Assembly (NCBI GenBank): GCA_903883945.1
Contig: CAISCV010000277.1
Span: forward strand, 1-32,353
From: an uncultured Chitinophagaceae bacterium
Lineage (GTDB): Bacteria; Bacteroidota; Bacteroidia; Chitinophagales; Chitinophagaceae
DNA: 32,353 nucleotides
Direction: 5' to 3'
The notes below the pieces were generated by a model. That model searched no databases, was not told the origin of the DNA, and saw nothing but the letters and a program-made list of their open reading frames with translations. Of the stretch, positions 31,074 to 32,353 are shown piece after piece. The position numbers were made by a program, and so were the translations under genes. Positions within the stretch are counted from its first letter, which is position 1, and each line of letters begins with the position of its first letter.

Positions 31074-32353
31074 ATGATGAAGAATAAGCTCAATAAACAG
31101 TTTGTCATAGTTACAATACTCACACTTACAAGCTATCTTTTAGCTTACAAAACCACTGCACAAGTGCAACTGAAAGTAGACTGGCAGCAGTTTCTTTCAA
31201 AGCACGACATGGTCTGGAACAAGATGCCTGCCGATTATTACGAAGGACCTTTTGTGGGTAATGGGTTATTGGGTGCTATTCTTTTCAAGGATAATAAAAA
31301 GGAAAATACAGTTGGTCTCGAGATTGGCAGAACCGATGTGTACGACCACCGTTCTAAAAACATTAAGAGTACTAACGCTTTTGGACGTCTCCCTATAGGG
31401 CGATTATTACTCACACCCCTAGGTACAATAACGGCTTCAAATTTCCGTACAGACCTATGGGATGCAGAAATTACGGGTACTATTACCACTACCAAAGGCA
31501 CAGTTTCCATTCGTTGTTTTGTTCCTTCGGAAGAAGAATTCATCGTGCTGGATATAAGTAGTACGGGAGAGGAGAGTAACTTAAGCTGCTCCTTCCGTCC
31601 CGAACAAGGCAATCATCCGCGCCCTACCGTTCAGCCAAATCGCGATAAGGGAATTTACATTCCCAATCCGCCCTTTGTAACAGAAACAAAGGAAGGCATC
31701 GAAGTAACTACCCAACCTTTATTGGAGGGTGATGATTACGCTTCTGCATGGGGCAGCCATACCAATGCGGATCAATCAAAAACAATATATATTGCCGTTG
31801 CCAACCGTTGGGCTAATAAAATGGTTCCTGCTTCTAGTTCAGCGGCTGATGCCATCGCCACCATCAAAGCTGCTGAGAAAAAGGATCTGAATGCCATAGA
31901 GAAAGCACATCGTAATTGGTGGCATAATTATTATCCTGCCAGCTTTGTGACGCTGCCAGATGCCCGTTTAGAGAGTTTTTATTGGATTCAATTGTATAAG
32001 TTAGCAAGTGCCACCCGCGCCAATCGCCCTGTTGTCGATCTAATGGGGCCATGGTTTAAACCATCTGTTTGGGCGGCTTATTGGACCAACCTCAATGTAC
32101 AACTAGCTTATTATACCTTGGGTACGACCAACCACCTTGATATCGCAGATGCGCTGTACAAACTGATAGAAAAGCATACTGACCAGTTGATAGCAAACGT
32201 TCCTGTTGAATATAGAAACGATTGCGCCGCTTTGGGTAACCCTGTTGGTTTTGATGATTTGAATGCTTCTGTGGGATTAAATAAGAACAACAAAAGCCCG
32301 ATGCACCTGATTGCCTTACCATGGTTGATGCAGTTGTTTTATATCCATAATCA
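31074..32353 (+). CDS. GH95-like (alpha/alpha)6 glycoside hydrolase, 3' end outside window
   Basis: The frame is open from ATG 31074 (or the adjacent ATG at 31077) to the window edge, about 426 codons, so the gene is cut by the window. A signal peptide ends near TTAQ. An N-terminal beta-sandwich carries FVGNGLLGAILF and LEIGRTDVYDHR, equivalent to the GNG-x-LGAM lead-in of GH95 enzymes. A linker leads into the toroid with ESFYWIQLYKLASATR, VDLMGPWFKPSVW and YWTNLNVQLAYY. N339 and N341 in TNLN correspond to the paired active-site asparagines I recall for GH95 alpha-L-fucosidase/galactosidase. Related DUF5703-type proteins are an alternative. It fits with the GH141-like and lyase-like neighbours as part of a glycan-degrading cluster. 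Confidence 0.75.
   Translation, partial: MMKNKLNKQFVIVTILTLTSYLLAYKTTAQVQLKVDWQQFLSKHDMVWNKMPADYYEGPFVGNGLLGAILFKDNKKENTVGLEIGRTDVYDHRSKNIKSTNAFGRLPIGRLLLTPLGTITASNFRTDLWDAEITGTITTTKGTVSIRCFVPSEEEFIVLDISSTGEESNLSCSFRPEQGNHPRPTVQPNRDKGIYIPNPPFVTETKEGIEVTTQPLLEGDDYASAWGSHTNADQSKTIYIAVANRWANKMVPASSSAADAIATIKAAEKKDLNAIEKAHRNWWHNYYPASFVTLPDARLESFYWIQLYKLASATRANRPVVDLMGPWFKPSVWAAYWTNLNVQLAYYTLGTTNHLDIADALYKLIEKHTDQLIANVPVEYRNDCAALGNPVGFDDLNASVGLNKNNKSPMHLIALPWLMQLFYIHN

Overview
The window looks like a chromosomal segment of a Bacteroidota bacterium, most plausibly Chitinophagaceae-like (family placement is inference). The basis is moderate A+T content, starts without clear Shine-Dalgarno sequences, three secreted proteins ending in type IX secretion (T9SS) type A C-terminal sorting domains, and a cluster of predicted polysaccharide-active enzymes. 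No tRNA, rRNA, transposase, integrase or CRISPR array was recognised.

Region 1 (1-6740) is ordinary chromosome. It holds the 3' end of a membrane-protein gene, a thioredoxin-fold lipoprotein overlapping a YafK-like L,D-transpeptidase, a hybrid histidine kinase followed by a single-domain receiver, a convergent RluD-type pseudouridine synthase, a divergent type II 3-dehydroquinate dehydratase (aroQ), and a LysE-type transporter. A 161-bp palindromic element (5919-6079) and a 27-bp perfect inverted repeat (6749-6919) lie between genes.

Region 2 (6930-11549) has a MoxR/Mg-chelatase-like AAA+ ATPase without the VWA partner usually expected next to it, then an array of seven 42-bp degenerate tandem repeats. 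After the array comes an A+T-rich BsuBI/PstI-type restriction-modification pair, with the methyltransferase and endonuclease genes overlapping by 17 nt.

Region 3 (11706-32353) is a polysaccharide-degradation and adhesion cluster. Two divergent genes share a long homologous right-handed beta-helix module that resembles GH141. One is a 1002-aa secreted protein made mostly of this module. The other is a giant of about 4215 aa in which the module sits between large adhesin-like blocks. A second 42-bp repeat array, in inverted orientation relative to the first, and a second copy of the palindromic element follow the giant. Then come a polysaccharide-lyase-like T9SS protein and a truncated GH95-like glycosidase. 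No SusC/SusD pair is in view. A reasonable inference is that these secreted proteins bind and degrade a complex, possibly fucose- or galactose-containing polysaccharide at or outside the cell surface.

The most unusual features are the inverted pair of 42-bp repeat arrays flanking about 18.8 kb, and the giant protein that appears to combine an adhesin-like scaffold with an embedded glycosidase-like module whose paralog is encoded divergently next door.
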